Source: Chloroflexota bacterium (GTDB lineage: Bacteria > Chloroflexota > Dehalococcoidia > Lucifugimonadales > UBA826). From it: a stretch of 41,670 nt of DNA. Position 1 is the stretch's first letter. Every line of letters starts with the position of its first letter. Location of the stretch: NCBI GenBank assembly GCA_003228105.1, contig QGNN01000012.1, forward strand, positions 1 to 41,670, given 5' to 3'. Shown piece by piece: positions 32,603 through 40,992 of the stretch. The notes under the pieces are model-generated. The model was not told the origin of the DNA. It did no database searches and saw nothing but the letters and a program-made list of their open reading frames with translations. A program made the translations under genes and the position numbers.

Positions 32603-33430
32603 ATGCTTACAAAAAGGATAATACCTTGTCTGGATGTTGATAATGGTAGAGTGGTAAAAGGTGTTAGTTTTATAAACTTGAGAGATGCTGGCGATCCATC
32701 TGAATTGGCGAAATTTTACGATAAAGAAGGGGCAGATGAACTGATATTCTTGGACATAACTGCCTCCTCAGATAATAGGGACACGATGGTTGAAGTTGTG
32801 AGGGATGTGTCCGAAGAAGTATTTATTCCGTTGACTGTCGGTGGTGGTATACGACAAATATCAGATGTAAGGAAGATGTTAGAAGCAGGTGCAGACAAAG
32901 TCTCATTAAATACCGCGGCCCTAAAAAATCCTGATTTAGTTAAGGAATCAGCGAAATTTTTTGGCTCACAATGCATCGTGGTGGCGATAGATGCAAAAAG
33001 AATTTCCGATCCATTCAACTTTGATTCATATCTAAATGTGAGTGTGGACGAGACTTTAAAAATAGACGAAAATTCGGTTTGGGAAGTTTATACGCATGGT
33101 GGAAGAGAACCTACCGGAGTGGATGTTATAAAGTGGTCGAGGGAAGTGGCAAAACTGGGAGCAGGGGAGATACTTCTAACCAGTATGGACACGGATGGAC
33201 GTGAGTCTGGATATGATTTGGAACTGCTACAATTAGTCAGCACTGCTGTTTCTGTACCTGTGATCGCGAGTGGTGGCGCAGGGAATCTAGAACATTTGCG
33301 AGAGGCTATTGAAATGGGTCGAGCCGATGCGGTTTTGGCTGCTAGTATATTCCATTTTGGAACTTTTTCTATATCGCAGGCAAAAAAATACTTGTCAGAA
33401 CGTAATATTGCTGTAAGACCCATACGCTAA
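32603..33430 (+). CDS. hisF: Imidazole glycerol phosphate synthase, cyclase subunit (with insertion)
   Basis: With HisH it makes IGP and AICAR from PRFAR. The barrel motifs [16 protein letters not shown] (Asp11), FLDITAS, VGGGIR, IDAKR (Asp130) and VIASGGAGN are present, so catalysis should be intact. At 275 residues it is about 20 longer than usual. The excess is an insertion of about 24 residues at 134-158, between IDAKR and [13 protein letters not shown], where normal HisF has a short loop. That loop is near the HisH/active-site face. Confidence 0.96.
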   Translation: MLTKRIIPCLDVDNGRVVKGVSFINLRDAGDPSELAKFYDKEGADELIFLDITASSDNRDTMVEVVRDVSEEVFIPLTVGGGIRQISDVRKMLEAGADKVSLNTAALKNPDLVKESAKFFGSQCIVVAIDAKRISDPFNFDSYLNVSVDETLKIDENSVWEVYTHGGREPTGVDVIKWSREVAKLGAGEILLTSMDTDGRESGYDLELLQLVSTAVSVPVIASGGAGNLEHLREAIEMGRADAVLAASIFHFGTFSISQAKKYLSERNIAVRPIR

Positions 33431-33463
33431 ATAGTGCGGATTGAAAATGGTAAGGGTGATTAC

Positions 33464-34099
33464 ATGACTACTATACAGTTTGATGAAAAAGGTTTAATTC
33501 CGGCTGTCGTTCAAGACCATCAAACGCGTAAGCTGTTGATGGTTGCCTATATGAATCGAGAATCACTTACTAAGACATTAGAAAGTAGGGAGGCCTGGTT
33601 TTATAGCAGGAGTAGGGAAAACCTGTGGCATAAGGGCGAAACGTCAGGCAACTTCTTGATCGTGAAGTCAATAAAACTTGATTGTGATGGAGATACTTTA
33701 TTGTTAGAAGTTGATCCTAAGGGCCCAGCTTGCCATACGGGTCAGGACAGTTGCTTCAATACCGATTTATCAGATCTAGACAATTGTAATTTCAAAGGTG
33801 CTGATACTTATTCGAATGTTTTTATGGACTTGTTTTCTATTATCGAGGATCGTAAGTTAAATCCAAGAAATGGTAGCTATACTAATAAATTGTTCGATGA
33901 AGGGGTTAGCCGTATTGCCCAAAAAGTGGTAGAAGAGGCAGGGGAAACAGCTATTGCAGGAGTGACTGGCCAAAAGGAAGAATTGGCATCAGAAATAGCT
34001 GATCTCATCTACCACGTCTTTGTTCTTATCTCAGCCAACGATATGTCGCTTGAAAAAGTGTTCGCTGAATTGTCACAAAGAAGGGAATCTGGAAATTAA
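33464..34099 (+). CDS. hisI: Bifunctional phosphoribosyl-AMP cyclohydrolase/phosphoribosyl-ATP pyrophosphatase
   Basis: Catalyses histidine steps 2 and 3 (HisIE fusion). The HisI half has [40 protein letters not shown] and the metal-site pattern [22 protein letters not shown]. The HisE half (about residue 112 on) has [26 protein letters not shown] and [16 protein letters not shown] 33464 with GGTGA upstream fits the family start; GTG 33434 adds ten codons and is less likely. It ends the his unit, three bases from the convergent DUF1385 gene. Confidence 0.95.
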   Translation: MTTIQFDEKGLIPAVVQDHQTRKLLMVAYMNRESLTKTLESREAWFYSRSRENLWHKGETSGNFLIVKSIKLDCDGDTLLLEVDPKGPACHTGQDSCFNTDLSDLDNCNFKGADTYSNVFMDLFSIIEDRKLNPRNGSYTNKLFDEGVSRIAQKVVEEAGETAIAGVTGQKEELASEIADLIYHVFVLISANDMSLEKVFAELSQRRESGN

Positions 34100-34102
34100 A
34101 AC

Positions 34103-35026
34103 CTAGATAGCCTTGGAATCTGTAGATATGGCTAATTCCATAGCACTGATGGCAACTTCAATCTGATCGTCGTCTGGGGGTTTTGTTGTCAGGGATTGCA
34201 GTAGTAAGCTGGGTATAGATAATTTTGCGACCCATTTGTTGTTTTCATACTTGCTGTTAAATCGGATAAATTCATAACTTAAACTTGCTATTATGGGAAT
34301 CAAAACGATTCGCGAGCCAATCACCATCCACAAAGGGTCCCTTGGTATAAATGTGAAAACCACGATGGCTATCACCATAATAGTGAGCAGGAATGCTGTA
34401 CCACACCTCGGGTGTGCTGTGGGATATTTTCGTATCTCCTCCATAGTTAAAGGGTCGCCTTTTTCCTGTGCATGGACCGTCATATGTTCGGCACCGTGAT
34501 ACATATAAACTCTTCTGATATCTGGCATAAGGCTAATAGCAGTTACATATACAAGGAAAACGACTAGTCTTATTATTCCTTCGGCTACGTTGCTGATGAT
34601 GTCAGATCCTAATATGCCTTCAAATGGTTTACTCACCATTAGTGGCAATATGAAGAAAATTCCTACAGCAATACTCAAAGAAACCAAAATCATCATTACG
34701 GATGAGAATTTACTTGGAGGTGTATCCTCTTCCTGGTTGGCAACCTGCGACGAATAATTTAATGCATCCATTCCTAGCGATAAAGTTTCTGCCAAGGCTA
34801 GAATACCTCTAATAATCGGTATGGATCTTAATTTTCCTGTGAAAAGAGTATTGATTTTTCTAACTCTCGTCACGATTTCACCTGAAGGAGATCTTACAGC
34901 AATTGCAACGTTATTCTGGCCACGTATCATTATTCCTTCAAGGATGGCCTGGCCACCATATTTGGGTGCAACCTTACCTGTGTCAAAAAAAAAGGGTGAG
35001 AAACATCTCACCCTTTTACTAATCAA
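34103..35026 (-). CDS. DUF1385 family membrane protein
   Basis: A 307-residue integral membrane protein with the DUF1385 signature YGGQAILEGIMIRG at about 23-36, MYHGAEHM and HPRCGTAFLL. Hydrophobic segments fall near 110-132, 152-170, 214-228 and 236-252. Its function is unknown. Usually such genes sit beside rpmE, as here. The only in-frame starts before the signature are TTG 35026 (with GAGAGG just after the rpmE stop) and GTG 35011. Both lie in or before a terminator hairpin, so the first 17 residues are encoded by the hairpin and its T-run. Confidence 0.85.
   Translation of the reverse strand: MISKRVRCFSPFFFDTGKVAPKYGGQAILEGIMIRGQNNVAIAVRSPSGEIVTRVRKINTLFTGKLRSIPIIRGILALAETLSLGMDALNYSSQVANQEEDTPPSKFSSVMMILVSLSIAVGIFFILPLMVSKPFEGILGSDIISNVAEGIIRLVVFLVYVTAISLMPDIRRVYMYHGAEHMTVHAQEKGDPLTMEEIRKYPTAHPRCGTAFLLTIMVIAIVVFTFIPRDPLWMVIGSRIVLIPIIASLSYEFIRFNSKYENNKWVAKLSIPSLLLQSLTTKPPDDDQIEVAISAMELAISTDSKAI
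34985..35017 (-). terminator. Strong intrinsic terminator inside the 5' end of the DUF1385 gene
   Basis: On the minus strand AAAAGGGTGAGA pairs with TCTCACCCTTTT (12 bp, 4-base loop, 35017-34990), and a run of nine T spans its 3' end. It lies 20 bases after the rpmE stop and within the first codons of the next gene. It may therefore terminate most rplU-rpmA-rpmE transcripts and limit DUF1385 expression. Confidence 0.88.
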
Positions 35027-35036
35027 GAATTACCTC

Positions 35037-35240
35037 TCATTGTAGGTTGTACCGACGTCTCAACCGCTCAACTCGACCTTCTGTGTCTACTATTCGTTGC
35101 TCGCCGGTAAAAAACGGATGACAGGAGGAGCATATTTCTACTCTTAGTTCAGGTTGAGTCGCTCCTGTAACAAAGGTTTCACCGCAAGAGCAAACCACTG
35201 TTGCTTCATTGTAATATTCTGGATGTATTTCTGATTTCAT
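35037..35240 (-). CDS. rpmE: 50S ribosomal protein L31 (zinc type)
   Basis: Bridges the ribosomal subunits. The 67 residues contain the CSC and [10 protein letters not shown] zinc cysteines of the C+ form, and the usual KSEIHPEY start. ATG 35240 follows the rpmA stop closely. Because it retains the zinc site it may act as a zinc store; no zinc-free paralogue is in the window. Confidence 0.97.
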   Translation of the reverse strand: MKSEIHPEYYNEATVVCSCGETFVTGATQPELRVEICSSCHPFFTGEQRIVDTEGRVERLRRRYNLQ

Positions 35241-35252
35241 TCTGGTTAATTC

Positions 35253-35507
35253 CTAGGCTGGGTAAACGCTAGCGCATTTCTTACCATTCGGAAAATATTC
35301 AAATTTCACCGAACCGTTAATTAATGAGAACAGAGTGTGATCCTTACCTAGTCCCACATTATGCCCTGGATGTATTCGGGTGCCCCTTTGCCTGACCAAT
35401 ATAGATCCGGCGGTGACCACCTGAGTATCGTATTTTTTTACGCCCAATCGTTTAGATTTACTATCTCTTCCATTTCGAGTACTTCCTCCACCTTTCTTAT
35501 GGGCCAT
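35253..35507 (-). CDS. rpmA: 50S ribosomal protein L27
   Basis: L27 reaches toward the peptidyl-transferase centre. The 84 residues begin [16 protein letters not shown] and contain [15 protein letters not shown], both invariant features. There is no Firmicutes-type N-terminal cleavable extension. It lies between rplU and rpmE. Confidence 0.98.
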   Translation of the reverse strand: MAHKKGGGSTRNGRDSKSKRLGVKKYDTQVVTAGSILVRQRGTRIHPGHNVGLGKDHTLFSLINGSVKFEYFPNGKKCASVYPA

Positions 35508-35531
35508 GGGTATTACTCCTGCAGTTGTTTC

Positions 35532-35852
35532 CTAACTGACTGATATGTCAGTAATTCTTAAATCAGTGAAATTTTGACGGTGCCCATTTTTCTTTCTGTA
35601 ACGGGTTTTTGCTTTGTATTTGAATACCACAATCTTCTTCCCTTTACCCTTGTTGACCACCTCTGCTTGGACTTTAGCTCCTTCTACATTGGGGGTTCCC
35701 ACGGATGTTTCACCATCGAGGGAAATCAGTTTTACTGATTCTAAGTCGATTGTGTCACCCTCGTCACCGTCTATCGATTCCACTCGGATGGTATCTCCTT
35801 CATGGACTCTATACTGTTTTCCGCCGGTCTCTACTATTGCAAAACTGTTCAC
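35532..35852 (-). CDS. rplU: 50S ribosomal protein L21
   Basis: Binds 23S rRNA domain II. The 106 residues show FAIVETGGKQYRVHEGD at the N-terminus and KKNGHRQNFTDLRI near the C-terminus. The start is GTG 35852 with AAGGTGA upstream. It is the first gene of the rplU-rpmA-rpmE-DUF1385 unit and has its own promoter. Confidence 0.97.
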   Translation of the reverse strand: MNSFAIVETGGKQYRVHEGDTIRVESIDGDEGDTIDLESVKLISLDGETSVGTPNVEGAKVQAEVVNKGKGKKIVVFKYKAKTRYRKKNGHRQNFTDLRITDISVS

Positions 35853-35875
35853 TTATATCACCTTCACGATTAATA

Positions 35876-35905
35876 ATTGTATCTATGCTTTGTGGTTAAC
35901 GTCAA
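35876..35905 (-). promoter_or_regulatory. Sigma-70 promoter of the rplU-rpmA-rpmE unit
   Basis: On the minus strand TTGACG (35905-35900), an 18-base spacer and TACAAT (35881-35876) lie 24 bases before the rplU start. The -35 overlaps the end of truB, so this unit is transcribed separately from nusA-truB. Confidence 0.65.
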
Positions 35906-36825
35906 TTAATTTTTTGCATCTGATCGTGAAATACTTTTTCCGGTTTCCAGATCAGGTCCTTTTCATTGAATCTCATGATCGCTACGAGTTTCCCTTCCTC
36001 TGTCAGAGCCATGGAAATAAGGCTGTTTGCCGCCGCTTTATGGTTGCCTTCTGCTGGTATTGAGATACCAGTTTGAACTTTTTTGGTCTCATCAAAATCC
36101 AATCGTAATTTTGGTATTGGATCAAGAACGGTTTCTAGCTTGTGCAAAAGAACTCTTGTTTTGTTCTTTTGTAAATTAGTTTCTATAAAATCTAGACTTA
36201 AGGAGTTTTCAATGTTGAATTTGCCCACTGATGTTCTAACCAATTTTTTGAGATATGCCCCGCATCCGAGTTGGACTCCAAGGTCATTGGCAAAAGCTCT
36301 AACGTAGAAACCCTTACTACAGGTAATTTGTAATTCTAGCTCAGGGGATTTGAAATCAGAAATGCACGCGTCGTATAGATTGACTAACCTAGGGGCCCGA
36401 TCAATTGTAATTCCTTTTCTTGCAAGATCGTACAGTTTGACTCCATTCACTTTGATAGCACTGTGCATTGGGGGGATCTGCGATTGAGTACCTTTGAAGG
36501 TTTGAATGGCAGATCGTACATCTGAATTACTTACGATGACTTCTAAATCAGAATTGAGGATTTCCCCTTCTCCATCATAGGTATCTGTACTTTTACCTAA
36601 TTCTATTTTGGCAGCGTAGCTTTTATTGAATTCTGTTACATATTCCAATAATCGTGTCGCTACTCCGAGGGCTACTACCATGACGCCACTTGCTAGGGGA
36701 TCTAAAGTCCCGCTGTGTCCCACTCTTCTTAGTCCACTTGCCCGGCGTATTCGTCGAATAACGTCCATAGAGGTGATCCCAGGAGGCTTATTAACATTTA
36801 TAATCCCGTTGATAGACTCAGGCAT
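35902..36825 (-). CDS. truB: tRNA pseudouridine(55) synthase
   Basis: Makes pseudouridine 55 in the T loop of tRNAs. The 307-residue protein starts MPESINGIINVNKPPGITS and carries the catalytic Asp in HSGTLDPLASGV, KSYAAKIELG, PPMHSAIKVNGVKLYDLAR and CSKGFYVRAFANDLG. The frame remains open upstream to 36918, but that part overlaps rbfA; ATG 36825 is the correct start. It lies seven bases after rbfA. Confidence 0.95.
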   Translation of the reverse strand: MPESINGIINVNKPPGITSMDVIRRIRRASGLRRVGHSGTLDPLASGVMVVALGVATRLLEYVTEFNKSYAAKIELGKSTDTYDGEGEILNSDLEVIVSNSDVRSAIQTFKGTQSQIPPMHSAIKVNGVKLYDLARKGITIDRAPRLVNLYDACISDFKSPELELQITCSKGFYVRAFANDLGVQLGCGAYLKKLVRTSVGKFNIENSLSLDFIETNLQKNKTRVLLHKLETVLDPIPKLRLDFDETKKVQTGISIPAEGNHKAAANSLISMALTEEGKLVAIMRFNEKDLIWKPEKVFHDQMQKIN

Positions 36826-36832
36826 AGGCGAC

Positions 36833-37192
36833 CTATTTATTGTCAGGGGTTTCCATGGATATTGAATCCATGATATCCCTGATCTTGTTGGCCTCATCCA
36901 ATGATTCGTCCAATACAAATCTGATACTAGGGATGTACTTTATGCTTAGGTCCTTTCTCAGCATTCTTTGTATAAACCTTGAGGCTGAATTAAGGCCAGA
37001 AACAGTGTCTTTTTTTGCTTTGGTATCGCCCATCACAGTTACGTGAGCGGTCGCATTTTGCATATTTCTAGAAGTTGATACCGATACAATGGATACCACC
37101 TGCGCTAACCTGTGATCCTTGACTTCTTCCTGGATGACTCGGCTTATTTCTTTTTTAAAAAGTGAGTTGACACTATCCATACGGTGATACAT
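36833..37192 (-). CDS. rbfA: 30S ribosome-binding factor A
   Basis: Matures 16S rRNA at the 5' end during 30S assembly. The 119-residue KH-fold protein shows the family order: KKEISRVIQEEVKDHRL, VSIVSVSTSRNMQNATAHVTVMG, RMLRKDLSIKYIPSIRFVLDES. ATG 37192 has GGAG five bases upstream; the GTG at 37198 overlaps that site. It sits between infB and truB in the standard bacterial order. Confidence 0.94.
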   Translation of the reverse strand: MYHRMDSVNSLFKKEISRVIQEEVKDHRLAQVVSIVSVSTSRNMQNATAHVTVMGDTKAKKDTVSGLNSASRFIQRMLRKDLSIKYIPSIRFVLDESLDEANKIRDIMDSISMETPDNK

Positions 37193-37230
37193 AGTCACTC
37201 CAGAATCTAAACGATAGGGGCTAAAGAACT

Positions 37231-39003
37231 TTAGAGCGTTTCGGTGTTGTATGCTTCTAGTACGTCGTCTTCTTCAAAATCATTGAACCCATCCATACTT
37301 ACTCCACCTTCAAATCCATTCGCCACCTCTCTTACGTCGTCTTTGAAATGTTTGAGGGTGGATACAGATCCCATAAAAATTTCAGACCCCCCCCGTATAA
37401 CACGAATTTTTGAGTCACGCGATATCTTTCCGTCACTGACGAATATTCCAGCGACTTTAACTCGTCTTCCCACGTTGAACACCGCTCTAACAGAGGCACG
37501 TCCAACATATACGTCTCCATACGTGGGTTCGAGCATTCCTTCCAATGCTTTACTAACATCTTCTATGAGGTGGTAAATGACAGTATATTTCCTTATTTCC
37601 ACACCCTCTTGTTTTGCTAAGGGGCCGGCGCCACCTTCGGGAAGGCTCCTAAATCCAATTATCACCGCGTCTGATGCCACTGCCAATAGGACATCTCGTT
37701 CGGTAATACCACCGCTGGCGATGTGGATGACATTCACCCGGCAATCGGCGCTGTTGAGATTTTCCAGTGCTACTTTAATCGGTTCAATAGTTCCTTGTAC
37801 ATCTGTTTTTATAATCAGGTCGACCTGTCTTAAATCGCCTGATATATTTCGGGTGTGGGCGTCTTGGAGTTTGGTTGCCTCCGATCTGATTTGCCTCTCG
37901 TATTTATCAACCATTTCCTTGGCGAGTTTATCACTCTCAGCCACCTTAAAAATCGAGCCTGCTTCTGGAATGTCATGAAGCCCCATTACCTCCACAGGCG
38001 TAGATGGGTGGGCTGATTTAATGCGATCTCCTTGATCATCAAACATGGCTCGAATCTTTCCATAGGTATTTCCGATGACCAATATGTCACCTTGACTAAG
38101 CGTTCCAGTTTGGACCAATAGAGTTGCTAAATTGCCTTTGCTCTTATCTTTTCGGGCTTCTACAACCACACCTTGTGCTGTTCTGTTCGGGTTAGCCTTT
38201 AATTCGCTAATTTCGGCAACCACCTGGATATTCTCCAGCAATTCCGGAACTCCATCACCGGTTATGCCTGAGATTGGTATTGAGATTATCTCTCCTCCCC
38301 AACCCTCTATTAACAGGTCCCTTTCTGATAACTGTCGGTATACCTTATCGAGGTCCGCGTTAGGTAGATCTTTTTTTGTCACAGCTACAATTATCGGTAC
38401 GTCTGCCGCCCTCACGTGATCTATGGCTTCGATCGTTTGTGGCATTACACCATCATCCGAGGCTACTACCAGTATTGCAATATCGGTTACCTGGGCTCCC
38501 CTTGCTCTCATTGCTGTGAATGCCTCATGGCCGGGGGTGTCCAAAAATGTTATCCGGGATTCATTGTGTTTTATTTGGTAAGCGGCTATATGTTGAGTAA
38601 TTCCTCCCGATTCCCCATCGACAACATTAGTTTTTCTGATATTGTCCAATAAGGTGGTTTTTCCGTGGTCAACGTGTCCCAAAATGGTAACTATAGGCGG
38701 CCGTGTGGCTAGTTGTTTAGGGTCTTCATCCTTGTTGTCAAAGACAATGGAATTAGTCTCTGTTCTAGATTCTGACATTAAAGCGGCTTGAAACCCAAAC
38801 AGCTGGCAGACCACAGAGGCAATTTCATGCTCTATCACATCATTGACAGAAAACATGTACCCTCCCCTCATCAAGGCCTTTACAACTTCTATCGCCCCAA
38901 CATCCAATTGGTCAGCTAAGTCGCTGACCATGATCGCAGCTGGTAGGTCTATAACTGCAACTACATCTTCATTATTTTCAACTTGATCTATTTGGCTGCT
39001 CAT
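37231..39003 (-). CDS. infB: Translation initiation factor IF-2 (short form)
   Basis: GTPase that brings fMet-tRNA to the 30S subunit. The 590-residue length lacks the long N-terminal region of enterobacterial IF2 but keeps an IF2N domain (about 22-75). The G domain has GHVDHGKT at 109-116, DTPGH and a G4 motif that reads TKKD in place of NKxD. Domains II, III and C2 ([15 protein letters not shown]) follow. AGAGGA precedes ATG 39003. No ylxR lies between nusA and infB, unlike in many bacteria. Confidence 0.97.
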   Translation of the reverse strand: MSSQIDQVENNEDVVAVIDLPAAIMVSDLADQLDVGAIEVVKALMRGGYMFSVNDVIEHEIASVVCQLFGFQAALMSESRTETNSIVFDNKDEDPKQLATRPPIVTILGHVDHGKTTLLDNIRKTNVVDGESGGITQHIAAYQIKHNESRITFLDTPGHEAFTAMRARGAQVTDIAILVVASDDGVMPQTIEAIDHVRAADVPIIVAVTKKDLPNADLDKVYRQLSERDLLIEGWGGEIISIPISGITGDGVPELLENIQVVAEISELKANPNRTAQGVVVEARKDKSKGNLATLLVQTGTLSQGDILVIGNTYGKIRAMFDDQGDRIKSAHPSTPVEVMGLHDIPEAGSIFKVAESDKLAKEMVDKYERQIRSEATKLQDAHTRNISGDLRQVDLIIKTDVQGTIEPIKVALENLNSADCRVNVIHIASGGITERDVLLAVASDAVIIGFRSLPEGGAGPLAKQEGVEIRKYTVIYHLIEDVSKALEGMLEPTYGDVYVGRASVRAVFNVGRRVKVAGIFVSDGKISRDSKIRVIRGGSEIFMGSVSTLKHFKDDVREVANGFEGGVSMDGFNDFEEDDVLEAYNTETL

Positions 39004-39065
39004 TCATTTCCTCTAGGGCAGATTTCAGAATTACTTTAACTGTGATGTTTTGCCGATTACGCCTG

Positions 39066-39091
39066 GTTACCTATATTCACATAGTAGTAAC
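39066..39091. other. Hairpin in the nusA-infB gap
   Basis: The 185-base gap 39004-39188 holds no gene. It has one notable element: GTTAC-CTAT (39066-39074) can pair with ATAG (39081-39084) and GTAAC (39087-39091), with a 2-base bulge and a 6-base loop. There is no T-run, so it is not a terminator. It could be an infB leader structure or chance. Confidence 0.3.
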
Positions 39092-39188
39092 ATTTATTTT
39101 TTTCGGCTGGTTCCAACTAATAAATAATCGATTTATATAGTATGGAGACTTTTCAAGTTGTCGGTATGGCTAGGTATTACGAGACTGA

Positions 39189-40775
39189 TTAACGCCTTTT
39201 TTTGTTATTTCCTTGGCCTCTTTTTTTATTTTGATTTTTTCCTCCCCCACGCCTTTCCCTTCGCCCAGTAATCCCACTGTTTAATTCGTCTATGTCTTCG
39301 GCAAATCTGATAGACCCTGCTTGGGAAGATCCAGCTCCAGACCTATTATGGACGGACCATATGTCTTCTGGGAGTTCCGATATGGCAGCTGCGGCTTCTT
39401 TTGGTTGAGTTTTTTGAATTTCTTCTTTTTCCAATTCCTGCAGCAGTAATTCTTCTTCTGGAGTCAACACTTCGTCACTGTTGTCTTCTGTGTTTTGGGC
39501 CTCTGTTTGCAGAACCTCATTAATTTCTTCCGCTGCTACAACGGCTGTCTCTGCTCTTTCAGCAACCAGCTTTTGAGGCTCAGCGTCTACTGGAGATTCT
39601 TGTTCGAAGCCAGAATTACTTTTCACAAGATTGCTTGACACGAGCTCATATAGCTCTTCGTCTGTCAGTGTTGTTTCTTGAGCCTTAGGGATTTCGGTTG
39701 ATGGTTGTTCTTCTTGCTTTTCATACGCTTTAAGATCGACATCCATATCGCTTTTTATATCGACAGCCCACCCACAGAGCTTCGCTGCAAGTCTGGCATT
39801 CTGCCCTTCTTTGCCAATGGCGAGTGATAGATGTCTATTAGGCACTATTGCAACTGCAGTGTTGTTGTCCTTGTTTACATCTACTCTGAGTACCTCAGAA
39901 GGACTTAACGCATTTTGGATATATCGATTGGAATCTCTGCTCCATTCAAGTATGTCAATTTTTTCTCCTTGTAACTCGTTGACTATACTTTGAATTCTAA
40001 CCCCCCTCAAACCCACACAAGAGCCAACCGGGTCTACGCCATCTTGTTTTGCTCTGACAGCGACCTTGCTTCTAGAGCCACTTTCTCTGGCTATTCCAAC
40101 AATTTCAACCGCCCCGTTGTATATCTCTGGGACTTCCTGTTCAAATAATCTCCTCAATAGGATCTCATCTGTTCTAGAAACTATTAACTCTGGACCTCTG
40201 ATTGATTCTTTGTCGATAGCTTGCAACAACACTTTCAGTTTAGAGCCTTGCCGGTATCTTTCGGACGAAACCTGCTGACTTATCGGCAATATTGCCTCCG
40301 TCCTACCGGTGTCCACAATGATTTTATTTGGCTCTATTCTTTGGACAGTTACAGTAATAATTTCGCCTTCTCTGCCTTCGTATTCGGCTAATACGATTTC
40401 TCTCTCTGCCTCTCGAAGTCTTTGAAGAACGACTTGTTTGGCTGTCTGAGCAGCTACCCTCCCAGCGCTATTTGGGATATTTTGAGTTTTTATTACATCC
40501 CCAACATTGGCGTTCGGATTGTAATTTTCTCTGGCGTCTTCACGGGTCAATTGTTGAAGGGGGTCTTCAACCGTATCCACCACAGTCTTCACTATGTCGA
40601 CTTCAATATCTCCTGATCCAGGGTCCAGCCGTACAGAAATATTATGGCCTTCGGTTACGCTATCTTTTTTGAAGGCGGATACGAGAGCTGCTTCTATTGC
40701 TGACATAACTTTGTCTCGAGGAAGGTTTCTTTCAGCAGCCAGTTGGGTTAAAGCGATAAGGAAATCACTTTTCAT
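39189..40775 (-). CDS. nusA: Transcription elongation factor NusA with long acidic/basic tail
   Basis: NusA binds RNA polymerase and modulates pausing and termination. An N-terminal RNAP-binding domain (1-125), S1 domain (about 130-200, ITVTVQRIEPNKIIVDTGR) and two KH domains (about 230-350, DPVGSCVGLRGVRIQSI and AIGKEGQNARLAAKLCGW) are present. The remaining about 175 residues are first Glu-rich, then end in an Arg/Gly/Lys-rich tail (RRERRGGGKNQNKKRGQGN). That tail differs from the AR repeats of gammaproteobacteria. AGGAGG precedes ATG 40775. No rimP lies upstream. Confidence 0.95.
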   Translation of the reverse strand: MKSDFLIALTQLAAERNLPRDKVMSAIEAALVSAFKKDSVTEGHNISVRLDPGSGDIEVDIVKTVVDTVEDPLQQLTREDARENYNPNANVGDVIKTQNIPNSAGRVAAQTAKQVVLQRLREAEREIVLAEYEGREGEIITVTVQRIEPNKIIVDTGRTEAILPISQQVSSERYRQGSKLKVLLQAIDKESIRGPELIVSRTDEILLRRLFEQEVPEIYNGAVEIVGIARESGSRSKVAVRAKQDGVDPVGSCVGLRGVRIQSIVNELQGEKIDILEWSRDSNRYIQNALSPSEVLRVDVNKDNNTAVAIVPNRHLSLAIGKEGQNARLAAKLCGWAVDIKSDMDVDLKAYEKQEEQPSTEIPKAQETTLTDEELYELVSSNLVKSNSGFEQESPVDAEPQKLVAERAETAVVAAEEINEVLQTEAQNTEDNSDEVLTPEEELLLQELEKEEIQKTQPKEAAAAISELPEDIWSVHNRSGAGSSQAGSIRFAEDIDELNSGITGRRERRGGGKNQNKKRGQGNNKKRR

Positions 40776-40811
40776 ATTAAACTGCCTCCTTTTTTTCCTC
40801 TAATACGCAAA

Positions 40812-40834
40812 GAAAGTGGGACTCGCCCACTTTC
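40812..40834 (-). promoter_or_regulatory. Stable hairpin in the nusA leader
   Basis: GAAAGTGGG (40812-40820) pairs perfectly over 9 bp with CCCACTTTC (40826-40834), with a 5-base loop. It falls between the nusA promoter and its Shine-Dalgarno. The following sequence is only moderately T-rich, so it may be an attenuator or an mRNA-stabilising hairpin. Confidence 0.5.
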
Positions 40835-40861
40835 AATTTGCTACTCTTTAAATAGGCAAAC

Positions 40862-40891
40862 ATTATAGCATTGCGACGCCTGATGGAACAA
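40862..40891 (-). promoter_or_regulatory. Promoter of the nusA-infB-rbfA-truB unit
   Basis: On the minus strand TTGTTC (40891-40886), an 18-base spacer and a perfect TATAAT (40867-40862). The start point would be near 40855, giving an 80-base leader that contains the hairpin at 40812-40834. Confidence 0.6.
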
Positions 40892-40992
40892 CCTTAGATA
40901 CTTACGGTTAAAGGTTATACAACCAAGCGATAGTTTGCACAAAGTTACAGGATAAAAATTAATTAAGGATGGGCAAACGACCCTTTATCACT

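Noticed and set aside
35902-36918. A 338-residue TruB with a 31-residue N-terminal extension.
   Set aside because: The extension overlaps rbfA in another frame and precedes the conserved start; ATG 36825 fits the family.
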